Below, piece by piece: positions 56,548-64,000 of a stretch of DNA of 64,000 nt. A program made the translations under genes and the position numbers. The notes under the pieces are model-generated. The model had not been told where the DNA came from, did no database searches, and saw only the letters and a program-made list of their open reading frames with translations. The stretch's first letter is position 1. Every line of letters begins with the position of its first letter. The DNA is from Aquarana catesbeiana (taxonomy: Eukaryota; Chordata; Amphibia; Anura; Ranidae): the NCBI RefSeq assembly GCF_042186555.1, contig NC_133328.1:495154812-495218811 (forward strand), read 5' to 3'.

Positions 56548-56565
56548 TGGGGTCGATGTCCGGGA
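56548..56565 (+). promoter_or_regulatory. Candidate primer-binding site
   Basis: TGGGGTCGATGTCCGGGA begins two bases after the LTR end. The TGTCCGGGAT part matches a tRNA-Pro-type site (T-arm), but the acceptor part differs, so the tRNA is not identified with confidence. Confidence 0.5.
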
Positions 56566-56847
56566 TTTGTTAGCCGTCAATTCTCACAACCTGGAGAGGT
56601 GTTTCACCAGGAGTTTACGGTGAGAACTGGACTTTGTCATTTTCTCAGGAGAAGAAGAGGTTAAAAGTTGCAGGACTTTATTTCTGAGTGCGTAGGCGGC
56701 GGGCGCCAGTAAAAGCCCGGGAGCTACGTGATCAGAACGAGTGGGAGGAGTCTACCCTACTTGATACCGCATGGGGCGCGTGTATGTGTTTGGCGCCAGA
56801 GAAGAAGAGAGGCCTCGTGATTGTGCTGAGAAGATCAGAGTGTGGCC

Positions 56848-58128
56848 ATGTCTTTTTCGGCGATGCAGTCAATTATGGGACCAAGAATGTTCCCAGCGAG
56901 CACCGTGTCGAGTACTGTGTTGACCGGAACCCTGCTTACAGATACCGGTATTCGTCTGAAGCCGCAGGGGAGGTTTGTTCTCTACACCGTTGGAGATATC
57001 AAAGGGCTGGGCATGATTTGCCACAAATGTGAGGGACTGGCCGTGCATCTCCGTCCATTTGGTCGCTGCCCGCAGTGTGGGGAATATTTGTTTGTGGTGG
57101 AGCGGCCTACCATGTCGCCCCGTGCTTGTCGTATGGACTGGGCTACAGGTGTCGCCACAGTAGAGGCTGCTACTTCTGCTGCAAGAGTACGGCAGGCCGT
57201 GACTTTGCCTGTTGCTCCCGAGAGTGTTCCGGAGAGAGACACTGCTGTTACCGATTCATCAGCGGACATTACTTTGATTTCCGCGTCTACTACACCTATC
57301 CCTGTTGTACCTGTCCAGAAGAAGGTGGGATATGTGAAGGCTTCCCACGGCCGTGGTCGAGGCCTACCCCAGAGACTACCCGAACCAGATCCAATAATGT
57401 CCACTTCAGGAACGGGTGAGCAATTGTTGGGGAATGTATCTGGGACTGTAAAAAGATATCTGCCAGCAGAAGAACTGGGAGATTCGGAGATAGAATCCAT
57501 GTCGGATCTCTCCGGTGATGATGACCTGTTTGAGACTATGTCACAAGAGTTGTTATGGGCCCAAGGCGAGGATGTCGCCTCTGCCATGACTTTCCCTGAA
57601 TGTACAGCCCTGAGTTCTGGGAAGACGTCACCTTGTGTGGAGCCACACAGCACTGTAAATAAGACATTGTCAAAAGTTACTAGTTCACTTCAGACACCGG
57701 CTGGGTCTATGGTGAGAAAGTCATTGGATTCGTGTGTGCCTCCTGGTATGGGGAAAAATAGATCCTTACCGAAACTTGCACGTTTGCAGAGAATGTTGAA
57801 CAAGCGTGTCGCTACGGAGTATGGTTTGGAGTTCCCGTATGTCCCTCAGGACATGATGCAAGTGATTGAAGCTAACCGGGAGCTTTGGTACAGTGAAGCT
57901 GTCTGGGACTATTTGTCTGTGCGTAAGCCTTTCCGGAAAACTGGTTGTTCTGTTGCTATGGATGAACATTACAGTGGATGTTTTATGCACTGGATTTATG
58001 GTCGGCACATTCATGCTGACAAAGTGGTCATTTGCAGACCCAGAAGAGATGACGTTGTGTATTTCATCACTACCGTGGATAAACTGGGAAAGACACTGAC
58101 ATTGCCAGATCCCCGGTTTTATTGGTAA
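56848..58128 (+). CDS. Unknown 426-residue protein of an LTR element
   Basis: ATG at 56848 (an upstream in-frame GTG is unlikely) to TAA at 58126-58128, no interruption. I do not recognise the family. Visible features: a CxxC...CxxC site (C58-x2-C61, C74-x2-C77) like a small zinc ribbon in a predicted structured N-terminal part; a low-complexity Ala/Ser/Thr/Pro/Val linker (about 95-165); a GRGRG patch (168-172); an acidic Ser-rich patch (SEIESMSDLSGDDD, about 213-226); a Ser/Thr-rich stretch to about 290; and a C-terminal domain of about 120 residues rich in aromatic and basic residues (LWYSEAVWDYL, HWIYGRHIH, FITTVDKLGKTL). No protease, RT or integrase motif and no retroviral CCHC knuckle. 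It could be a diverged Gag, a regulatory protein or a captured host gene. Confidence 0.8.
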   Translation: MSFSAMQSIMGPRMFPASTVSSTVLTGTLLTDTGIRLKPQGRFVLYTVGDIKGLGMICHKCEGLAVHLRPFGRCPQCGEYLFVVERPTMSPRACRMDWATGVATVEAATSAARVRQAVTLPVAPESVPERDTAVTDSSADITLISASTTPIPVVPVQKKVGYVKASHGRGRGLPQRLPEPDPIMSTSGTGEQLLGNVSGTVKRYLPAEELGDSEIESMSDLSGDDDLFETMSQELLWAQGEDVASAMTFPECTALSSGKTSPCVEPHSTVNKTLSKVTSSLQTPAGSMVRKSLDSCVPPGMGKNRSLPKLARLQRMLNKRVATEYGLEFPYVPQDMMQVIEANRELWYSEAVWDYLSVRKPFRKTGCSVAMDEHYSGCFMHWIYGRHIHADKVVICRPRRDDVVYFITTVDKLGKTLTLPDPRFYW

Positions 58129-58657
58129 TTATGGACAAAATAACTTTGAGTTAGTTAGTTAATTAGTGTCAGTGCATAGAGATCTTCGTGGTCAAGATCT
58201 GAATACTCATCTCAGTGTTTTAAATCCAAGGACTTCTTTTTTGCTAGCCGGATTTTCCTCATTTAAGAAAAATTGTGTATATGTAGGGATGGACCCCTAA
58301 AGATTAATCTGATATAGATAATGGGAAGAGAGTTTCATTTTTTCAAATGAGACTTTGCTCCTGAAACAGTATAGGTCGCATGTATGTTTAATATGTTTTC
58401 TTTTTTAGGAACTATTTGATCCCCTATCAAGCTGTTAGGCTTTTCAGCTCAGCTAAAATAGATAGTGAGGTTATGTACAGTCTTAGGATGGTTTTGTTTG
58501 CGGATGTGAACATAATGTTCTACAAATGTTGATCTTAAAATGTCTTTCTACTGTCTTTCTTCTTCTTTATCTAAATCCAAGTTTTAAGCTCAAATACCTA
58601 CTCTCAGGCTTGGGAGTTATTGTTTTGTGACAGACGTTAAGGACAACGTCTATTGTA
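58129..58657. other. 3' internal non-coding region of the LTR element
   Basis: T-rich sequence without ORF between the unknown gene and the polypurine tract. Nothing recognisable. Confidence 0.6.
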
Positions 58658-58669
58658 CTGGGGGGAGTA
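58658..58669 (+). promoter_or_regulatory. Polypurine tract of the LTR element
   Basis: ACTGGGGGGAGTA runs up to the TGTAGCGCTGG start of the 3' LTR. Confidence 0.75.
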
Positions 58670-59942
58670 TGTAGCGCTGGTAGATTTTTATCTACCGCTG
58701 ATCGGTAAATTTAGTGGGTCACTTATTATAGGAAGTTAGATTTGCCTCTGTTCCAGCTTGGCTGACGTTGCATGCAGTTCCACATTGTGCCGGTGGGTGT
58801 CGTTGTCACCATCGGCAGGTGTTGGAAAAGCAACGTGTTGAAGCGAATGAGTGCTCCTCTGTCCTCCGAGTTGCATTCTGGGAGAGGATATTTATGGGAC
58901 AGACGCCATGTTTTAGGCTTTGTTTTCAGCCAACCAAAACCTCCTCCTCGTTCCCAAATACCGCTACAAAGCAAGGGGAGAACGCAGATTCGCAGTTCAG
59001 GGACCTCGGCTATGGAATACTCTTCCGACTCACATCCGCATGGAAGAAAACCATCTGGCCTTCAGGAAAAAACTCAAAACCTTCCTCTTCTAAGAAGCTG
59101 TTCAACACTAAACGCATTTAGCGCCTTGAGGCGATTCAGTTCGCATTTGCAGCGCTTTACAATTCATTAATTCATTCACCTGCTGGCCCTCCTGGCCGAC
59201 AGGTATGCACTAGGAATACCACCTCATGGTCCTCCGTTCTGGAGGCCTGCGTCCCTGCGGCGTGTGGGTGGGCCCAGAAGCCTGTCTGAGGCCTACCACA
59301 GCAGCGGAGGAATGGTCCTGAGCTGTCTATCCTGAGTGTAGAAGCTGGACAACCGAGAAGATCCCAGGGGAGGACCCGTCATGGAAGGATCATGCAGAGT
59401 GCTGGTCTGGAGAGGGGCCTGGTGACTCGGTTGGAGGACGCATTCCGAAGTAATCTTACAGTATAGTACTGCCGGGTTGGCTTAAAGGTTCAAGTACTGT
59501 ATCTGACATTCATCACAAACCAATACATCCTGTGGCAGAGGATCGTACGGGTTTTATTCCAGATAAGTCTGTGGCAGAGACTTTTGTTCGTGCTACGTGC
59601 TGGCTGCTAGGCAAGTGAGAGATGTCTATCCAGGCGGGCAAAGATTGAATCCTACGAAAGGGGGACTATTCAATTGCAAGTGTTCAATTACAAAGAATGT
59701 TCTGAAGAAATACAACAGAAAGGTATTTGAGCTTCCCTGCAGCTTTCCTGCTACCTCTTTCCTGCTACTTCCCTTGTTCATTTTATTAAAGCATTGGAAA
59801 ACCTACTCAAGTGTTTGGTGCTTATATCATCCAGAGGTAAACTCAACGGAACCCTAGACCCGGTGTCGGTGAAACAGAGGTATTGAGAGTGAAGGTAACA
59901 AGCCCGCTTAAACCAGCAGCTCCACCAAGAGTTATTGCTACA
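58670..59942 (+). repeat. 3' LTR of the unknown-ORF element, with LINE insertion
   Basis: 1273 bp, or about 1028 bp without the inserted segment 58933-59177. It also differs from the 5' LTR by small indels (for example CGCTGATCG at about 58696, and loss of about 16 bp around CCAGAGATAACTCGG). It ends GCTACA and is followed by GTAA. Confidence 0.85.
58933..59177 (+). mobile_element. 5'-truncated LINE 3' end inserted in the LTR
   Basis: About 245 bp absent from the 5' LTR. The plus-strand reading includes VPKYRYKARGERRF and GPRLWNTLP, ending KKLKTFLF, which is the C-terminal tail of a vertebrate LINE (CR1/Rex-like) reverse transcriptase. After its stop comes AGCGCCTTGAGGCGATT and a tail of ATTC repeats. 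The combination of 5' truncation and a simple repeat tail indicates target-primed reverse transcription. Confidence 0.75.
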
Positions 59943-60699
59943 GTAATAAACGGCGGGTGCCCTGAAACTATAAAAAACAAACTAACCAACGTCACCCATA
60001 ACAGTTATACGGTGATCCCTGGTGAAAGGGCTAACTAGGGGGCAATCAGGGGGTTAAAACCTTTACTAGGTAGTATATGGGGGTCCCTGACGCTATAAAA
60101 TGCTGACGGCGAAGCTAAATACTTACCTCCCTAACTAGCGTCACCTGTGACACTAATACAGCGATCAGAAAAACGATCACTTAGTGACACTGGCGACGGG
60201 GGGATACCCTAGACCTAAAGGGGCCTAACACTAACTGCCCTACCACTTATAACTGTCACAAAATGACACCAATGCAATAATCAGAAAAAAAAAACTGCTA
60301 TTAGTGTCACTGTGACAGGGGTGCAGGGGGGGTGATCAGGGGTAATTGGGGGGTGATTGGGGGGTGAAAAGTGTGCCTAGAGTGTTCTACTATTAGTGTA
60401 GTGTTGTGCAGACCTCCTTGGATGCCTTCTCTCCTCCGCGCCGGAACGAAAAGACCGACACGAGGAGAGATGACATCACTTCCTCTGCCACTGTTTACAT
60501 TACAGCAGCTGAGGAAGATTGTCATTAGTTGGGAGCGATTGCGAGGGGGTGGCCACGAGTGAGTGGCCTCCCCCTCAGCACGTATTGCTCCCCTAATGTT
60601 GCCAACTGTCTCGGGCACCGGATTCCAAGGTACGTGATTTTGCCTGCCCGTGCCATCCTGCCGCAGTATATCTGCGTTAGGCGGTCGGCAGGTGGGTAA
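59943..60699 (-). other. 5' terminal part of piggyBac element 2
   Basis: Matches, inverted, 21423-21754 plus 32116-32660 of element 1, without the ERV. The sequence at the ERV-A target reads CTGCACAACAC at 60400-60410 (minus strand), which confirms the pre-insertion state. The minus ORF 60307-60618 is unsupported. Confidence 0.7.
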
Positions 60700-60716
60700 T
60701 CCTTATGCTGCTAGCA

Positions 60717-61640
60717 TTAGCCAGTTCCCGACCAGGTGCCGCAGATATACTGCGGCAGGCTGGCTCCCCTGCGCGAATCAACATACCGGTACATCGGTCT
60801 GTGCACTAGCTTTTGCGGGCACACGCTGCATGCTGCATGCTGCACGCTGCATGCTGCATGCTCACGGGAAAGAGCCAGAATGGGGATCTGTCAATGTAAA
60901 CAAACAGATCACTGTTCTGACAGGTGAGGAGAGAGAGATCAGCTGTTCCTAGTGATCTTCTCCCAGTCAGTCTGCCCCCCATACAGTTAGAAACACCTCC
61001 CTAGGGAACACTTAACCCCTTGATCGCCCCCTAGTGTTAACCCCCTCCCTGCCAGTGCATTTATACAGTGATCAATGCATTATTATAGCACTGATTATTG
61101 TATTGGTGTCACTGGTCACCAAAAAGTGTCACTTAGGGTCAGATGTGTCCGCTGCAATGTTGCACTCCCGCAAACAAAATTGCAGATTGCCGCCATTACT
61201 AGTAAAAATAAAATTAAAAAAGTCCCTAAATCTTTCCCTTATTTTGTAAATGCTATAACTTTTGCGCAAACCAATCAATATATGCTTATTGCAATTTGTT
61301 TTACCAAAAATATGTAGCAGAATACATATTGGTCTAAACTGATGAATAAATGAGTTTTTTTTATATTTTTTTTGGATATGTATTATAGCAAAAGTAAAAA
61401 ATATAGTTTTTTTTCAAAATTGTCACTCTTTTTTTGTTTATAGTGCAAAAAAATAAAAACCGCAGAGGTGATCAAATACCACCAAAAGAAAGCTCTATTT
61501 GTGAGAAAAAGGACATCAATTTGGGTTGGGTACAGCGTCGCACGATCGCGCAACTGTCAGTTAAAGCGATGGAGTGCGATATCACAAACAATGGCCTGGT
61601 CATTAAGGGGGTAAACCCTTCCCGGGGCTGAAGTGGTTAA
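60717..61640 (+). mobile_element. Short non-autonomous piggyBac-type element
   Basis: 924 bp. Left end TTAGCCAGTTCCCGACC (one base off TTAA), right end CCCGGGGCTGAAGTGGTTAA. The right part (TGATCAAATACCACCAAAAGAAAGCTC) matches the 3' ends of the larger elements. A TGCATGC/TGCACGC run lies at 60824-60860. It encodes no transposase. The next element end (60699) is only 17 bp away. Confidence 0.75.
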
Positions 61641-62048
61641 TAAATAGATAGGAAAGTATATCATATTTACGTGTTTTCACATTTTTTTTTACTTCCCGAG
61701 TTTCATGCCTAGGCAAATGTCATACATCCCAGGAGTCTTCAGGAAAGGGGTTTTCTCAGCTAAGCACACCCCCCTGCCTGCATGCTTGAGCTAAGGGCAG
61801 ATGGATTCCAGGAAGTTTATGCTACATGAATCATTTGTCTTTGTATAAGCTGGCCATGGCCAGAAATGCTTGGGAGTGTTTTTCACAGCAAAATTAAACA
61901 CGGAGACATGGATTGATGGGTGAGTTTGCCTTGAATATGAAAAATCATATAAATAGCTTTTTTAGTTTGTGGTGCTCAGATGCAGTGTAGTTCCATTTTA
62001 ATCTTGTAAACTCACTAGTACTTGTCATAATGGGCTCCCCATAGACAC
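61641..62048. other. Non-coding stretch, nothing recognised
   Basis: No ORF or repeat structure could be supported. Confidence 0.5.
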
Positions 62049-62051
62049 TTA

Positions 62052-62228
62052 GGGGTTGATTTGCTGAAACTGGACAGTGCAAAATCTGGTGCAGCTCTGC
62101 ATAGAAACCAATCCGCTTCCAGGTTTTTTTGTCAAAGCTTAATTGAACAAGCTGAAATTAGAATCTGATTGCCTACCATGTACAGCTGCACCAGATTTTG
62201 CACTCTTCACTTTTAGTAAATCCACCCC
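62052..62228. mobile_element. 177-bp Harbinger-type MITE
   Basis: Ends GGGGTTGATTTGCTGAAA (left) and GGGGTGGATTTACTAAAA (right, reverse complement), flanked by TTA (62049-62051; 62229-62231). The stem extends through GTGCAAAATCTGGTGCAGCT and its complement. Non-coding. Confidence 0.8.
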
Positions 62229-62598
62229 TTAGATTCACTCTGCTTCTCCTTATTTTTTCTTCAGCCTACAGCTGCTCCATTGTGCAGTGTCCTTAGCCCA
62301 TTCTCCTTCCTAAAGTGCTTCTGCCTATCCCTCCCAGATGTTGCCTGTATGCATGAATGGAATGGAATGAATGAATGAAATGGTCATGGCAGCCCAGAAA
62401 GTGATGTCACTTGCCGAACCATGCAGTAACACTTCCTTACAGGGACAATTGTACATTAGTGTGTGTCTTTTGGCACAGCCATTCTCTGGACCACTGGCTG
62501 CTAATAGAGGCCCTATTTACATTAGGGAGGATTGTTATGACCTGCCAGAGGACTGAAGGATCCTCAGGCGGGTCCTTGCATCATCTTCTCTAAGAGTG

Positions 62599-63095
62599 TT
62601 TAAAGCGGAGTTCCACCTGCAAAAATTTTTTTTGCAAGTCAGCAGCTACAAATACTGCAGTTGCTGACTTTTAAAATAAGGACACTTACCTGTCCAGGGA
62701 ACCCACGATGTCCTCACCCAAAGCAGATCCGTCCCTCAGCTTCGGGTGGAGGCGCCGGCATCTTCAGTAAGAGAATCAGGAAGTGAAGCCTTGCGGCTTC
62801 ACAGCCTGTTTCCTACTGTGCATGCACGAGACACGCTGCGTGTTCTGAATGGCCCCTGCTGTCTTCTGGGACCTGTGTGTCTCCCAGAAGACAGCAGGGG
62901 GGATGGAGGAGGGGCCGGACATGGCGTAGTTCACCGCGGATTCTGTGGTGCTCTTTCACCGGAAGTGGGAGCAAATACCTGGATTAGACAGATATCTGCT
63001 CCCCCTCCCACCTGAAAGGTGCCAAATGTGACACCAAAGGGGGGGGGGGGACCGGATCAGCAGAAGTTCCATTTCTGGGTGGAAGTCCGCTTTAA
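62599..63095. mobile_element. About 497-bp MITE with TTTAAAGCGGAGTTCCACC ends
   Basis: Left TTTAAAGCGGAGTTCCACC and right GGTGGAAGTCCGCTTTAA are inverted copies. Internal AGACAGCAGGGG (62884) pairs with CCCCTGCTGTCT (62846), making a hairpin centre near 62871. The GC-rich right half has a (G)9 run at 63039-63050. No coding content. Confidence 0.7.
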
Positions 63096-63220
63096 TGTAA
63101 TTTATCAAAATTTCCTAATAAAAACTGAGAAACTGAATATCATTGAAAAGGAAACACCTATTTTGGGCTAAACATTTTTTGTAAAAGATAACATTTTAAA
63201 GTAGACATAAACCCTAACTA

Positions 63221-64000
63221 CAGTGGGGACGGAAAGTATTCAGACCCCCTTAAATTTTTCACTCTTTGTTATATAGCAGCTATTTGCTAAAATCATTTAA
63301 GTTCATTTTTTTCCCTCATTAATGTACACACAGCACTCCATATTGACAGAAAGACACAGAATTGTTGACATTTTTGCAGATTTATTAAAAAAGAAAAACT
63401 GAAATATCACATGGTCCTAAGTATTCAGACCCTTTGCTCAGTATTTAGTAGAAGCACCTTTTTGATCTAATACAGCCATGAGTCTTTTTGGGAAAGATGC
63501 AACAAGTTTTTCACACATGGATTTGGGGATCTTCTGCCATTCCTCCTTGCAGATCCTCTCCAGTTCTGTCAGGTTGGATGGTAAACGTTGGTGGACAGCC
63601 ATTTTTAGGTCTCTCCAGAGATGCTCAATTGGGTTTAAGTCAGGGCTCTGGCTGGGCCATTCAAGAACAGTCACGGAGTTGTTGTGAAGCCACTCCTTCA
63701 TTATTTTAGCTGTGTGCTTAGGGTCATTGTCTTGTTGGAAGGTAAACCTTCGGCCTCGTCTGAGGTCCTTAGCACTCTGGAGAAGGTTTTCTTCCAGGAT
63801 ATCCCTGTACTTGGCCGCATTCATCTTTCCCTCAATTGCAACCAGTCGTCCTGTCCCTGCAGCTGAAAAACACCCCCACAGCATGATGCTGCAACCACCA
63901 TGCTTCACTGTTGGGACTGTATTGAACAGGTGATGAGCAGTGCCTGGTTTTCTTCACACACACCACTTAGAATTAAGGCCAAAAAGTTCTATCTTGGTCT
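63221..64000 (-). mobile_element. Tc1/mariner element, continuing past the window
   Basis: Begins CAGTGGGGACGGAAAGTATT after a TA (63219-63220) and carries a minus-strand transposase. It is a different Tc1 family from the one at 39322. The other end lies outside the window. Confidence 0.85.
63438..64000 (-). pseudogene. Tc1 transposase, C-terminal part
   Basis: Minus strand, stop at 63438. The 156-codon ORF from 63908 carries WGCFSAAGTGRL, QQDNDPKHTA (second Asp) and SPDLNPIEHLWRDLK (the Glu of DD34E), then a normal C-terminus. Upstream, the frame stays readable (KIELFGLN) but has an in-frame TGA at about 63955, where a sense codon is expected. The first catalytic Asp lies just beyond the window. 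Except for the TGA, the visible part is well preserved. Confidence 0.85.

Larger units (their letters stand above)
55514..59942 (+). mobile_element. LTR element carrying one unknown ORF and no pol
   Basis: LTRs 55514-56545 and 58670-59942 (the latter enlarged by a LINE insertion), target duplication GTAA (55510-55513; 59943-59946), start TGTAGCGCTGG, end TTATTGCTACA. A primer-site-like TGGGGTCGATGTCCGGGA follows the 5' LTR, and a polypurine tract precedes the 3' LTR. The 2.1 kb interior holds a single intact 426-codon ORF (56848-58128) and no protease, reverse transcriptase, integrase or envelope. It must use enzymes of another retroelement. The few differences between the LTRs and the open ORF argue for a fairly recent insertion. 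Confidence 0.85.
50365..60699 (-). mobile_element. piggyBac element 2, near full-length, split by an LTR element
   Basis: Left end TTAACCACTTCAGCCCCGG at 50365. The right end GGTCGGCAGGTGGGTAA near 60699 is a decayed TTAA end. Without the LTR element (55514-59942) the length is about 5.9 kb. It has a 3' subterminal region (50365-53148) with partly palindromic TGACCCCATTTTGG units, a transposase gene (53149-54992) and a long 5' non-coding region. It is the most complete of the three large piggyBac elements here and gives the reference for the deletions in the other two. Confidence 0.8.

Noticed and set aside
56982..57653. 223-codon minus-strand ORF
   Set aside because: It is antisense to the intact 426-codon ORF of the LTR element, has no motif, and would oppose the LTR's direction of transcription.

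Overview
This window is eukaryotic and consists almost entirely of transposable elements. I found no convincing exon of a host gene, no tRNA or rRNA gene, and nothing prokaryotic. The mix of elements (piggyBac-type elements with TTAA...CCACTT ends, a Harbinger element ending TGCCCCGTACACACGG, chromodomain Ty3/Gypsy elements, Tc1 elements, endogenous retroviruses, and many foldback MITEs) fits a large amphibian genome, probably a ranid-like frog. The organism assignment is inference from repeat families, not from a marker gene.

Layout. 1-1228: 3' half of a Harbinger transposase gene and its flank. 2017-9820: a minus-strand Gypsy element (A), split at a TTAA by a 5.7 kb piggyBac-type insertion (2699-8446) that carries a deleted transposase and a 1 kb, 24-bp minisatellite. 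9820-12077: simple repeats and a hAT MITE with an 8-bp target duplication. 12083-17003: an endogenous retrovirus (ERV-C) with two 371-bp LTRs, a tRNA-Arg-type primer site, pol remnants and almost no env. 17009-20458: no gene seen, one foldback. 20459-21381: a short piggyBac-type element. 21423-36573: a second piggyBac element, split by a 10.4 kb minus-strand endogenous retrovirus (ERV-A, 21755-32115) whose 3' LTR itself holds a 1.3 kb near-perfect palindrome. 37546-50086: Gypsy element B, split first by a Tc1 element (39322-41222, which holds a 301-bp MITE) and then by a 5.5 kb Harbinger element (42013-47528). 50365-60699: a third piggyBac element with an almost full-length transposase, split by an LTR element (55514-59942). 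60717-61640: another short piggyBac-type element. 62052-63095: two MITEs. 63221-64000: start of a Tc1 element that runs off the window.

Most nesting is proved by target-site duplications and by reading frames that resume on the far side: TTAA for piggyBac, TTA for Harbinger, TA for Tc1, TTGC and GTAA for two LTR elements, TCATA for ERV-C, and 14 bp for the palindrome. Two items look most worth study. One is the LTR element at 55514-59942: it has near-identical LTRs and no pol, and its only gene is an intact 426-codon ORF with a CxxC...CxxC site that I do not recognise. The other is the Harbinger element, which keeps splice-consistent MADF and Myb-like genes while its transposase has lost the catalytic half.
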